From Acanthosoma haemorrhoidale (lineage: Eukaryota; Arthropoda; Insecta; Hemiptera; Acanthosomatidae), in NCBI GenBank assembly GCA_930367205.1, contig OV884014.1, positions 107,614,638 through 107,678,637 on the forward strand: a stretch of 64,000 nt of DNA, read 5' to 3'. Every line of letters starts with the position of its first letter. Position 1 is the first letter of the stretch. Shown here in pieces: positions 52,001 to 62,868 of the stretch. The notes under the pieces were generated by a model. The model was not told the DNA's origin. It did no database searches and saw nothing but the letters and a program-made list of their open reading frames with translations. Position numbers and translations under genes: made by a program.

Positions 52001-53169
52001 TAGCAGTTTTATCAACAATATCTGTTCAGGAGAGTTAAGGAAATAGTCTGAAAAATAAATAACAATTTACACTGCAAAAATTAATGACAGGAACAATATG
52101 ATCATATGTTTACAATATTAGTATGGGGGGGGGGACTATGACAGAGTGGAACTTTTTAAGATCATGGGTTCATACCTGGAGGGATTATGAGAGTCACCAG
52201 GATACTACATTCTTATTTCAGGAATATTTTCTCAAGCGAAAACAGATTTTTATGGTGCAGGGCTGAGTGTTAGTTGTCGACAGTTACTCGAGTGTTGCAA
52301 TTGTCACTATGCGTCAGAAACAGGGATCATGAACCTACTAAGTTATTCAAGAGTGCACTCAGCAGAAATGGACAATAGGAGATGCTAGTGGGGGAGTATG
52401 TGACCCTAATACGACAAAAGAAAGGACTAAAAATATAACCCATACTAAAAAAATGGACACTGCGGTCTAGTGCAGCTGAAAAAAGTCAACCATTCCTTGG
52501 AAAGTAAATGGTATACATAAAATAATATTAACAAATAACCAGAACAGTTAACAATTAGTGACTTAAATCCTTCTACCCCAATATCATTCCGATTACCTAC
52601 TGTTAACCTGGACTATTGGTCACATATTTTTTTAAGGATAACCTCATTTAGTGACTGAATTACAAGTGAGATATGATTAATAAGAGAAAAAGACATATAA
52701 AGATCAGGAAATCCTTAAGCCTCAAAATGTAGAGAGATCGAGTGAACAATGATGTATCTGTTGTCAGTAAGCTATCAGATAAAAATTAAAGTATGTTGCT
52801 GGTTGTGGATCCATGAATAAATTAACAGAATACCTTACACGGAGACAAATTCATTCTTTAGCTTTGACAGTAATTCAGTAATGTTGTGTCATTTATAAAT
52901 ATTCATTACATTTGAGGATGTAGTGTAGCAGAGCCAAAATAGGGCAATAGAGCTTGAAACTAAGAAAAAGAGACATAAGAAGACATGTGACACTAAAAGA
53001 AGATAAAATACAGTGTTTGATATTGATTATGAAATAAAAGGATACTCCTGACCTCAGGTGGAGGATAAATAATACCCACAATTGGCTTTGTGGTCGGTTG
53101 AAGATTCTGTTCCTCCTTCTCCATAGGCGGCGGAGGAGGAGGAGGCTGAATCACATCTATCGATGGCAT
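43003..53169 (-). CDS. SF3A1: SF3A1, splicing factor 3A subunit 1 (complete)
   Basis: The largest SF3a subunit (yeast Prp21), needed for the 17S U2 snRNP and branch-site engagement. Coding exons in transcription order: 53169-53046, 52021-51857, 51701-51527, 50966-50807, 49974-49821, 49608-49481, 49360-49241, 48857-48650, 48351-48175, 47254-47130, 46483-46325, 45566-45395, 45254-45139, 44444-44325, 44246-44073, 43104-43003. Phases agree: 792 aa plus TAG; human has 793. First ATG gives MPSIDVIQ then a proline run. SURP1 lies in exons 1-2 (IIYPPPEVRNIVDKTASFVA), SURP2 in exons 3-4 (LTAQFVARNGRQFL). An acidic stretch is in exons 7-8, a proline-rich region in exons 12-13, and the ubiquitin-like domain in exons 14-16, ending LKERGGRKK, which binds U1 SL4 in human. 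Intron 1 is U12-type. The exon 13 end is slightly uncertain (45139, or 9 bases shorter). Confidence 0.97.
44490..44565 (-). repeat. SINE-like fragment (pol III B-box-like), reverse
   Basis: Read on the minus strand: CTGGATTCGAGTCACGACC, CCTGCCAG, then a run of T. It is the second member of the pair described at 22545-22618. It lies 35-110 bases upstream of SF3A1 exon 14, in intron 13. Confidence 0.35.
48385..48600 (-). repeat. interspersed repeat family B, reverse fragment
   Basis: In SF3A1 intron 8. AAGTGAATTTAACAGCAGGA, TATTGGAACTAC and GGGAATGTTGTGAGTTGTTT match the family's 3' part read in reverse. Confidence 0.5.
48960..49150 (-). repeat. interspersed repeat family B, second reverse fragment
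   Basis: In SF3A1 intron 7. CAAGTGAGTGGAACAGCTGG, TGGAGCAGCTGAGAGAG and TTGTGAGTTGTTTAGAATTG match the reverse of the family's 3' part. With 48385-48600 it gives two same-orientation fragments flanking exon 8. Confidence 0.5.
51115..51190 (-). repeat. tRNA-derived SINE head or tRNA-like relic
   Basis: On the minus strand GGACAGCTCAGTTGGTAGAG is an excellent tRNA D-arm and A box. The expected T-arm is degenerate (GGTCCTTCGGGCC) and is followed by AATACATTTTTT. No acceptor stem was found, so this is not a functional tRNA gene. It is in SF3A1 intron 3. Confidence 0.5.
52022..53045 (-). other. SF3A1: SF3A1 intron 1, U12-type (minor spliceosome)
   Basis: The donor is GTATCCTTTT directly after exon 1, a full match to the U12-class 5' splice site. 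The 3' end carries TTCCTTAAC (minus strand, 52042-52034), the U12 branch-site consensus. The likely branch A is 13 bases before the end of the terminal AG, inside the 10-20 base window of this class. No ordinary pyrimidine tract is needed between them. Intron length is 1024 bp. The splice restores the conserved EVRNIVDKTASF reading of SURP1. Confidence 0.93.
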
Positions 53170-53661
53170 TTTCCTTTAATACAAATTGAATACCTCAATA
53201 AATAGATAATAGTCCCTACACGAACACAAAAATAAACATGTCCGCTCTTCAAAATACGAATGTTGTCTAGGGCCAACACCGCCCAACTAATTTATCACTT
53301 AATCATACATAATCAGATATTATTAATTAATTCAATACAAATAATAGATATCTCATAAAGACAAAATAAAGTAAAAACAGAATTGTTTGGTACATTATTA
53401 TTAAAACGATGTTTAGTGTTGTACATTTACTAGGCTACTGATAGTAAACTTTTGAATGAATATTTGTAAGTGAATTTTTTTATTTATTATTAAATTTAAA
53501 ACTTTTAGTAAGTAAACTAAATGAAGTGTAAAAATGAATCGTTGGCCAGGGAATCAGCCGTGGCCGACAGGTGACTGCTTGGATCAAGTAAGCTTGCGAT
53601 ATTTTTCTTGGGCCGTCAGTCGCAATATTTCTTAGAGAATTGACTGCAATTTGTCGTGAAG
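53170..53661. promoter_or_regulatory. shared divergent promoter region SF3A1 / NDUFA4
   Basis: The two start codons are head to head, 492 bp apart, so both 5' UTRs and promoters must lie here unless there are upstream non-coding exons. No TATA box near either start could be supported. A GC-richer patch (53540-53620) lies just upstream of the NDUFA4 ATG. Confidence 0.5.
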
Positions 53662-56125
53662 ATGCAAGGATTGACATTTTCAAGCCTTAAAAAGCACACA
53701 GCGGTAAGTATGGCCAATGATTTATAACACTAATGGCTTCAAAAACTACCTCGTTAGATTAGTCATTATTATCGTCCTGAATGTTAGAATACTCTGTGTT
53801 TTTAATATTGATCTATAATAATATAATGGCTACATTCAAACATGTTAATTTCAGCTAATCCCGCTGTTTGTGTGTGTGGCTGTGGGCTGTGCTGGTTCCA
53901 TGTTCTACCTAGGAAGGCTTGCCTTCAGAAACCCAGAAGTGTCATGGAACAAGAAGGGAGATCAAGAGCCATGGCAAGAGTATGAGAAAAAGCAATACAA
54001 GGTTTGTTGCTATTCTATTTTAAATGACATATCTATTAGTCCGTTTTTTTATTATCGCTATTAAATGCAAAACCCCTCCCTTTACCTAAGTAATTCCTGT
54101 CATAAGTTGTTAATTTATCTGGTGACTGACAACATCGACACAATTTATCTTGGAAATAGGTACATCCATAACAAAAAAGTAATTGATTCATGCATGATGG
54201 ATTTTTTAAATTATTAAGTTCTTGTTAAATTAGAAAGAACACACACTTTTAAGAATGGAAATACTTTTTGATTAGTTCCTGAAACTAATAATATTGCATA
54301 TAAATGATTGCAATTAAAGAGACGCATGTTGAAATTAATATAAATTACAAAAGTTTTATACTGTTTCAACAATTACTTTCATTAGCTCCTTCAAAATAAA
54401 TATCTTCATTGAAGTATTGAGTATTAAGAACATTAATTCTGTTTTTATCGTGTCAAGCATTTCATAATCGTAACATAATTTGGAGTGATCCAAATGTGTT
54501 GGTACAAATTCATAAGGACTTAAGGTCAATATAAGATATTAATACTTTACTTTCTAACAATAGATATTGCGTCATCAGTGTTATGGAAAAACTAAGTGTG
54601 CACTTCAATGCTTACCTGCCCTGACCGTGATTTATTTTGTAATATCAATTATGAACTAATTGTAATGTTATTTTTAAGAAGGACTATTTTATTATATAAA
54701 ATATTTAATAATATGAAGTAAATAAAAAAAAAGTTTAAATCCAAAACAAGTGAATGTAACAACAGCAGGAAGTATGCGTTGTGACCGTAGTTGTTTAGAG
54801 ATGATGTAAACGAGAGGTTGACAGTTTTGTAATTTCATGAGAAAAGAGGTGTTGATGATGATTTGTTCCAGTTTGCGGGTGATCATACATATTTGACGTG
54901 AGTGGCCTTACACTTCCTACCTCAAAGCTCTTATTTCTTGGCGTTACCTCCTATCATCATATATAACCTCATACATCATATTTGCATAATCTACAAGAGG
55001 CCATTAAGGCAGCATTGTGTTGGGAGCATCTATAGGTTTAATTTACTTTTTTTTTAAAGGCCATATTAGAATATTACAAAATATAAAAACCTGTCACTCT
55101 AAATCCCATTTTCAAGAAATAGCTTAAACATTAATGAAAAGAAAAACTATTTGAATGGAAATATTATTAAATACATGCTTTCACTTGCAAAAACTACATT
55201 TTCTAGAACATCTTTGAATTTCATGTTGCGTTATAGTCTTAACCTAACGTGTCCTAACCCGAAGGGTAAATGTAGAACATTTAATTTTAAACAGCTTCTG
55301 AACACTAACTTGAGAAAGCTTTTAAAATGGGAGAGAAGAGGGTCGGTTAATTTAACAGGCAAACTTTTTTCACATATTTACTTGCCGTTATTTTATGATA
55401 ACCAAAACATAGTCATTGCAGCACAGGGTTTTCTGGTTATACCTTTCAGATCGGTTGAGTCCTTTTTATAGTTATCACTAAAAGATAAACTGTCATTTCA
55501 GATAAAAAAATAAGAATCTAAAACGAACATTAACACTTTTTTACTGCAATTTGGTACTTATGGTCTTGAAAGGTAGTTAATTACAAATTAGACATGGCTA
55601 TGGCGATAGATGTATAGATATAATGATTATAAATTTATTTATAGGGCTAACATTGCTTAATTATTCATCTGAATAATTTAATGTAAACCTCTACTAACAG
55701 CCCACGTTTTTAATTTATATAACCAAATCATCTATTTACAATCTTGCGATTGAAATTAGTTTTTTTTCTCAGATTAAACTTATTTTATAGTAATAGTTTA
55801 GTAAGATATAGTACATTTAAATAAAACTACACGATTCAATACACCTAAGAGAGACATTTAAAGTCTGTGTTGCTGCGATCTATTACCATGATATGCCGAG
55901 AAAGAGAGCTAATTTAGCTATAATTTCACTCAAAGATGTTTCAGTTACTAGATTATTAGTATCTTATTTTATTGGCAAAATATTTTGTAACGATTTTACT
56001 AGTTATTAAGTATGAGAATGTCAATATAATTGATTTTAATGTTTTTTTTCTTCTGTTTTGTTTTTCAGTTCTTTTCTCCATCTGTAGATTATTCCAAGCT
56101 CGAGTCACCTGCTCCAAAATATTAG
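53662..56125 (+). CDS. NDUFA4: NDUFA4 / cytochrome c oxidase-associated MLRQ subunit
   Basis: A small inner-membrane protein first assigned to complex I and later shown to belong to cytochrome c oxidase. Exons: 53662-53703, 53855-54001, 56069-56125; phases agree, 81 aa plus TAG, the same length as human. The N terminus MQGLTFSSLKKHTA precedes the transmembrane segment (about residues 15-37, LIPLFVCVAVGCAGSMFYLG). The family signature RLAFRNPEVSW follows, then YKFFSPSVDYSKLESPAPKY at the end. The start is the first ATG and the splice junctions are consensus. Intron 2 (2067 bp) holds a reverse family B repeat. Confidence 0.95.
54715..55045 (-). repeat. interspersed repeat family B, reverse copy
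   Basis: In NDUFA4 intron 2. It reads AACAAGTGAATGTAAC, CAGCAGGAAGTATGCG, AAGAGGTGTTGATGATGATT and GGCCATTAAGGCAGCATTGT, the reverse of the forward copies at 10655 and 23445. The rest of this intron shows nothing recognisable. Confidence 0.55.
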
Positions 56126-57060
56126 CACACTTGTTAATAATAATTGACATTTAGATTACAAAACTAAAAATGTTTTGAGTTAAGGTGTATATGATATTTT
56201 ATTTCCATGTATTATAATTTTTTTTCAACTGTACACTGTTGATAAATATATAAATTAATATTTCTTGCATGTCTCTTTTCTAATCCCTATTCACCTTTTA
56301 GTAAATTGGGTACAGTCTTTTATAAATGTAACTCCATTATGTCATAGGATCTTTCTCTGACAGGATTGAAATAATCAAGTTAGAAATACTTTACATCGAC
56401 TCAAAAAACAATATAATAATTTTAATTCTTCATTTTGAGAAATTCGTTTGTCCTAGAGTCCATGGGTGAAGGTGATGCTTTGAATTTCTTCAATTTAAAT
56501 AATGAATGACAATCAGGCTTTTACATAGCCAACAATTGTTGTTACAAGTTACTAATTAATAAATCTGAACTAAATTTAAAATCCTTTATCTTCATTAATC
56601 TAAATAAAAACCTCTTTTATTGAACAGTTATCTGTGAATTCTGAAATATTTCTAATTTTAAACCGGCCAATCAAATATAAATAGATGTTTCTTGGTAATA
56701 TAATATTTAACAAAAATATTGTAGAAGAACCAGGTTCCAATTGGAGTGCTGGAACAAGCAAGCACTTCAATTTTATATAATTACCAGTACATTAAAAAAG
56801 GGTAACAAAAATACTATATTTCTTTAAAATAAGATGAATGTTTTATTTATTAACAAAAAATGAAAAACTACTTTATCTATATATACATATATAGTCGATT
56901 AATAGATGTGGTATTGATTAAGTGTGAATCTAAGTCGTTTCCATAGCAGCAGCTTTATAACAACAATTCATCAGTCTTTCTTATACTTCTCTTTATTTTC
57001 CTCTATAGATATTTTAATTGTAAGCTAATAACCTCAATCAAAATACAACCCTTCTTTAAA
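56126..57060. other. intergenic NDUFA4 / LZTFL1
   Basis: About 0.9 kb of AT-rich DNA that must hold the NDUFA4 3' end and the LZTFL1 promoter and 5' UTR. No canonical AATAAA was noted close to the NDUFA4 stop. No gene or repeat was seen. Confidence 0.6.
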
Positions 57061-59585
57061 ATGGTAATTAATAAATATCTAATTATATTTTTAAACGTAA
57101 CATTAAAAAACTAAAATCCATTGTTTGGGCCTTTGATAAAGGAGGATCTCGGTTTGAATGAATACCACGTCAATATAATAAAGGGCTACATGCAATTTGT
57201 CAAGTACCAAAGGAGTCAGAATATGCAATTTATTGACATGTCATTTCAGGATGTTATCGAAGCAAGGTGGGTCCTCCATTCAACAAAAGTAAAATAAAAT
57301 AATAGCATTATTTCATGCATGAGACTTTCATATTTCGAATATCTGTTAAATGGGTTGTCTGAAATGACACAAACAGGTATAGGCCAAACTATATTTATTC
57401 ATTGATTAAGAATCAAACATTAATTTTAACAGTTCTTTAAAAGTAAACAATTATGTTTACATTATCTGATTTGACTTGATTCTTAATAATATGTTTAGAT
57501 GTCGATATCAAGATAAGCTTTAAAAATAATTACATCATTTAAAAATTCCATCCAGCCTGTAACATTTCAAATAATAACTAAATTAGCCCTGTTATATTGG
57601 AAGTTCGTTGTTTGTCACAGATAACAGCGATTGAATCTGTTGGTTTGTCAGCTTAGGCTGATGAAAGAGATTTAAAAAAGTGTGCCCGTAGTTAATAACC
57701 AGAGGTAGGTACGTACTAAAGTATTGATACAATAAGTACACCATTAATAGGTTAAGAATTGATGCAAATGTGTAAAACAAAAACCAATAGGTTTGAATTT
57801 ATTAAACACAAGATAAAACAGATATTTGTGAGAACAATATATAAAATATAAATGTAAATAGAGGTCTACTAATATGTGAAAGAAAACTTATAACTTTATT
57901 TTTTTATCTGAACCTGATGCAGACATGAAATTGTGAAGAAATGTTTTATATTAATCATTTTTTTTGTGAAAATGTAACAATTAATTCTCTTTCATCGGCC
58001 TAATTCATATACCAACAAATTCATCCATTCACTTGAATTGGCATTCTTAAAAAGGCTGCTAACATATAGATTAACTGCTCTTAATTATGCTACATATGAT
58101 TGCCGGGTATAAGTTAAGCAAATGGTTTTTGTTTAATATGAATTGATTACATAATAGATAAGGTTAATAATCAATACCAGCAAAAAATTTGGTCATCCTT
58201 TTTTATTGGAGCTTAGCACTGCAGCCGCTAGTAAAAACCAAAATAGTTAAAAGAGATAGCTGGTATTGCTACTAATTCCTTTATATTATATCATAATGTA
58301 TAACATGCATGCTTTTCATAACAATTTAGTTCTCATAGAATAAAAAGTTAAATATTAAGATAGATCTTATTGAAAATGTCCTTGATATATGTAGACTGAC
58401 AGACACAACATTTACAAGAGACGAAGTCCAAGACCTCTTGCTTGATCTGAAGGATCTCGTCCAGGGCGAGGTAGAAGCAGACCTTATCGAAATATCTCAC
58501 ACAAACGTTCTTCTATTCAGTCAACTTTTGAAACAAGCTGAGAAATGGCACCTGAGAATGTCCGTCGACCTGTCAGAAATACAGAACAGGTGAAATAATA
58601 ACTAACTTATCAAATGATAGTACATCATAATATTATGCTTCCATAAACATATCTTCTAATCACAGAAGCTTATTTCACTATAAATCCAGCAACATTCACT
58701 GGCACATGATTTTTTTATCTCCATCCATAATTCTATCTTACATTGCAAAAATATTTATTAACTAATATTCTTAGTCAATTGTGTTTATTTTTATTAACTA
58801 CTTGTATTGTTAGGGAACTTCTTGACAAAGTAAAGCTGTTTGAAGAAAATGAAAATAAAGTACATCCAGAAAAAAAAAAGCTACAGCCACTTTTAGAAAG
58901 TAATGGAACTTTAGAGCTTATGAGGATTGAAATAGACAGGATTAAAAAAGATAATGAAAAGTTAGAGTCAAATTTGGAGCTAGCCGAATCTAAGGTTTGT
59001 CACTGTTTTAGATTAAATAATATGTAAGAGCTTCTCAAACCAGAACTAACTTTTATTTTTTTAGATCAAAGAATTGGAAAATAAAAATGTGCAGCTTGTT
59101 ACTATAACAGAAACAGATGACGCCTCCACTACCAAGTTAGATCAGAGCACCTCTGTTGATAACATGAATAACCCTGACAACAATGTAACGTCTAAATCAC
59201 CATCTGAATGTTTATTGTTCCTAAAGGAGATTGATTAAACTTTTTTTTCTCCTTAGAAACAAGATTCTGAGACTTTACTAAAAGAGTATGAGAAGATATT
59301 GAGAGACCAGTTAAGCTTGGAATTAGAATCTATGAAACAGGAGATGTTGGCAGTCAAATCCCAGCTAACACTAGCAGAACAAGTACAGCTTAAAGTCTAT
59401 CTTTTTATCGATACTAATTTAGTAGAAAAATAATTATGCATTCTTTTTAGGAACTTGAAAGGAAATTCAATCAAACTACAGCTTATTCAAATATGAAAAT
59501 GATGATAAACAAAAAAAATGATCAAGTTAAAGAACTACGTTATCAACTACTTCAATACCAAAAGGATGAAGAAAATCATGAATAA
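57061..59585 (+). CDS. LZTFL1: LZTFL1, leucine zipper transcription factor-like 1
   Basis: A cytosolic coiled-coil protein that restrains BBSome entry to cilia in vertebrates (BBS17). Exons: 57061-57063 (ATG only, tentative), 57142-57266, 58395-58589, 58814-58994, 59065-59184, 59257-59382, 59451-59585; 294 aa plus TAA (human 299). Family landmarks: LGLNEYHVNIIKGYMQF at the N terminus, HTNVLLFSQLLKQAEKWHLR, NRELLDKVKLFEENENK, and C-terminal ELERKFNQTTAYSNMK, then KNDQVKELRYQL. The C-terminal two thirds is a long coiled coil. The exon starting GAGGATCTC has an in-frame TAA upstream without an ATG, so the start codon must be on another exon; ATG|GTAATT at 57061 fits. The end of exon 6 could be 12 bases later. 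Confidence 0.92.
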
Positions 59586-60351
59586 CTTGGTTTTATTTTA
59601 TGCTGCAATTAAATCTCTTTACAAAATGAAATGATTCTAAATTATATCTATCTATGTGTGCTCAATGTTACATTTAATAATATATATCTTAATTAATTTG
59701 TAAACAGTGATTGAGGTATTAGTAAAGGAGACGAAAGTGGAGCTTAATAAATAAGTCAGTTTATTAAAAGATACGGGAAAAATATATATATATATTTGTA
59801 AATGAAAGAGAAACAAAAAAGGCCGAGGGTCTCCCCTCTAAGACTCTAAGGGTCCCCTAACAACAGAACTGTGTAATGTAACATATAAAGTATCAACATC
59901 AACTCAGAAACAGTAGGGAAAACAAAATTCAAGAGCCTTAATAAAATAAATATTTAAAAATATAATATGTACAATAAAGAAATTTAAAAGTTTGTGTCTT
60001 GTTTTTCTTATTATCACAAATAATAAGTGACATATAGAACATGAATGCTCACTTACATTAGCAGGATGAGTAAGGCGCCTTTGTCTTAAGTTCAATGAAA
60101 CAAAATAATTTGTCATATAAACAGTCACCTGAAAATCCTCTCGGTGTACATACTAGTGAAGAAAACAAATCAAACATGAAGTAACTAACTTATAACAAAC
60201 AATGAGGAATGGGAATTCACTTTTCACCATTGTTAATATAAAAGTATAAATGAACTAGACATTAATAAGTTAATGAGAATGGAAATGATGTATGTACATA
60301 ATGTAGGAAGTTAATAAGAGGAGACAGCATTCATATGAATTAATATATTCA
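59586..60351. other. convergent intergenic region LZTFL1 / DDA1
   Basis: 766 bp between the two stop codons. It holds the LZTFL1 poly-A signal and AT-rich DNA with a TATATATATATA run at about 59783. No canonical minus-strand AATAAA was seen near the DDA1 stop. Confidence 0.6.
59746..59751 (+). other. polyadenylation hexamer, LZTFL1
   Basis: AATAAA lies 161 bases after the LZTFL1 stop codon. Confidence 0.5.
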
Positions 60352-60648
60352 CTATGGAGAATTATCAACTCTTGCGATTTTCCGAGAGGATCCTTCATCT
60401 GCAGAATCCATGTTCAAATCCCGTTTTTTGTGTACGTTCTTTTTGTCTTTCTGTTGGTGGAGGTACCTGAGAAGTATGTTAGACTTTTCAGTAACGATGA
60501 CCTGTTCCGAAGGGTGATCTTTCGTCGTGAGGTAGACGGAAGGCCTCTTGGAGAAGGCCTTGTTGGTATGAGTGTCGGCGTGGAACCTGGAGAAGTTCTT
60601 CTCATCGAAGGAAGGTAAGCCGCTGATGAACTCTGAGATGACAGACAT
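60352..60648 (-). CDS. DDA1: DDA1, DET1- and DDB1-associated protein 1
   Basis: A small stabilising subunit of CUL4-DDB1 (CRL4) ubiquitin ligases that binds DDB1 and DET1. It is a single exon of 98 aa; human has 102. The family core is unbroken: [40 protein letters not shown], then a lysine-rich [10 protein letters not shown] and the C-terminal [12 protein letters not shown]. The first in-frame ATG is 60648, giving [14 protein letters not shown], which aligns with the human MADFLKGLPVY start. The frame stays open upstream to about 60720 but without an ATG. A 5' non-coding exon cannot be excluded. Confidence 0.93.
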   Translation of the reverse strand: MSVISEFISGLPSFDEKNFSRFHADTHTNKAFSKRPSVYLTTKDHPSEQVIVTEKSNILLRYLHQQKDKKNVHKKRDLNMDSADEGSSRKIARVDNSP

Positions 60649-62733
60649 AGTGTGCCAAGCAGCCCTAGAGGGTTGGGTGGAGCCGGCTACTTTATCGACA
60701 ATAGGATCCCGCTCGCTCACAGCTCCGACAACAAGGAAGATAACAGTCAGGGAATTTGTTTATCCCAGCAGGCCATATGGACTTTAGCGGTCGGTTCGGC
60801 TCACATATCAGCTGTTACTGTTCATTGCCTCTCGTATCGTGGCACAGGCGGCCCAAACAGCTATTCGCTCGCCAACGCTCCGTTCAAACAAACATCCACC
60901 ATGCTGTATGCAAAATGCACCGCAGATGTTCATTCCACTGCTCCATTTCCCAACCAGCTCGTGTGCCAAAACACAGATTTATTGTCAAACAAGTCAATTT
61001 AAATTCACTATTGATGCAAACGAGTGGAGTTAACAATACATTGGATTGGACAGTTACAATACCATTGCTTAACGAGCCATGAAAAGAGCAACCAAAACGG
61101 CGAAGCCTTAAACAAAATAGTCGAAGAAATGTTAACTATGTGTTCATTGACCGACCTCTTTAATCAATAAACAAATTATAATCAACTCTAGCGTCGCCCA
61201 TCACTTTCTAAAGCCTTGACACCGCCCCTTTGAAAAAAACAAAATCGATTTAATTAATACTTTTGAAAACACAATAATAGTTTGTAACAATAATTTCGTT
61301 GTAAATGAGTAGAAGAGTTTGTTGGGAGATCGGCTTCGGTTTATGAAAAATAGTTTTAAGGTTTCATCAAATTTAATAATGGGCTACAAAAAGCGTGTTG
61401 ATAGGCAAGAGTGATGAAAAGTTAACTTTTGTAATTATATAAAAAATCTTATGCTGGCATTATCACCTATTTTGCTAATTACTATAATCGTCTGCTTGGG
61501 ACATCAGGCAATGATTTTCCACTAGCAGATATCAACTATAATACTTTATTTTGTGTACATATTTTGTAACTAACTAGCAGTCTTTGTATATAATATTCAG
61601 TTGTATCTATGTATTTTACACATACCTGTTTTAACTATAATCTATACATTTTTACAATTCTAACCTAACAACTGTTACGTATTAATATCATTTCATCAGC
61701 TATCCACTCTTAGCTTATTATTCTTTTGAACCTATATGCTGTCACTAATTAGTACCAATCATGTTTAACACCTACACTCCCTTTCATCAACTTGAGCTAA
61801 ACTCCCAACAAATTCTTCTACACATTTACATACTTACAGCTAATAATGGATTCACAGTGTGATAATCGTTAATATTTTTATAACATACATTTTTCACAAA
61901 ATTATTTGAATAATAAGGTGTGGTTGATAAATAGAACATGTTCATTTATACCCTAATATCCTAACTTCCTTGCAACTATTTAGTTAGTAAGTCATATATG
62001 ATTGAGCTTAGGATTCTTTTCGGAGGTTTTGTCACATAGGCATATAGGATTGTTGATGGGTTTGAGTTTGTGTTAATAAATATCTGAACAAAGTTCGCAA
62101 GATACACGTTCATTTTGTAATATTCTATGTTAAAGGTGAACGTGAACAATTTTCGTCATGTCTTGTTAGGATACTGTAGGTTTTATATGTCATACGCCAG
62201 GGGGGGGGGTCAGGGGGATGTATCCCCCTTCCTGAAATTTATGGAAAAATATGTTTTTTATACTGACTAATATAAAATTTGTATTTATTTTTTATTAACA
62301 CTCCCAATGTCGTGTATTGCTGAAGAAACTCCCATTTACTCGCATTGCAAGACCAAACATTTGTGTTTGATTAGTGCGGGAAGAATTTAAGGTGAATTAG
62401 AAAGATAAATATGTAATGTGAATCTCAACCAACAGATTGTCTTGGTTTCAAGAAATTTGTCATAAATAATCTTTAACGAAAAGTCTTTTCCAACTGCTTT
62501 AGCTTTACTAGCTGTTTAATTTCCTTCCAACCAACAGATTGTTGGATCGGCATTGGCAGGTTGTGATCTATGTCCGAAGTTTCTCTACTGTTGATAGGAC
62601 AGGAATCCATTGTCCAGTAAGAGAGATGAGTGAGGGCTCTAAGGAGTATTGGCTTGGATGTCTCCGCGTTCAAATTTAATTGAAAAACTCGAATAGTTGT
62701 AAATAATTGGAGTTAAGGGAGTTTAAGAGGGCT
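60649..62733. other. divergent intergenic region upstream of DDA1
   Basis: About 2.1 kb. The first 500 bases next to DDA1 are GC-richer than the surroundings, as expected for a promoter. Further right is AT-rich DNA with a G-run and a short palindrome (GGGGGATGTATCCCCC, 62213-62228). Open frames here show no family similarity. Confidence 0.55.
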
Positions 62734-62868
62734 ATGCATCAAGAAGATAATGCCCGCGTGAAGGCTGTGCCAGTGCCTTCGACATCGGTGGCCGTGGCTG
62801 CTTTCAACGATAGCTGTGCCCAGTCTCCGCCATTAGATCTTCATTCACTTTACTGTGTCCTCGCTAAG
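62734..62868 (+). CDS. first coding exon of an unrecognised gene (3' partial)
   Basis: ATG at 62734, then 45 codons ending CTCGCTAAG before a possible donor GTTGGT. The peptide starts MHQEDNARVKAVPVPSTSVA and ends DLHSLYCVLAK. I do not recognise it. Support for coding: GC content and codon usage resemble the neighbouring real exons (GCC, GTG, TCG, CTC rich), in contrast to the AT-rich flanks. The frame is open upstream to about 62707, and an in-frame TAA at 62713-62715 is in another frame. The remaining exons would lie beyond 64000 or in the unresolved stretch to its right. Confidence 0.45.

Noticed and set aside
60430..61082. Several plus-strand open frames opposite and upstream of DDA1
   Set aside because: Those overlapping 60430-60648 are antisense to conserved DDA1 codons; those beyond are in the presumed promoter and show no family similarity.
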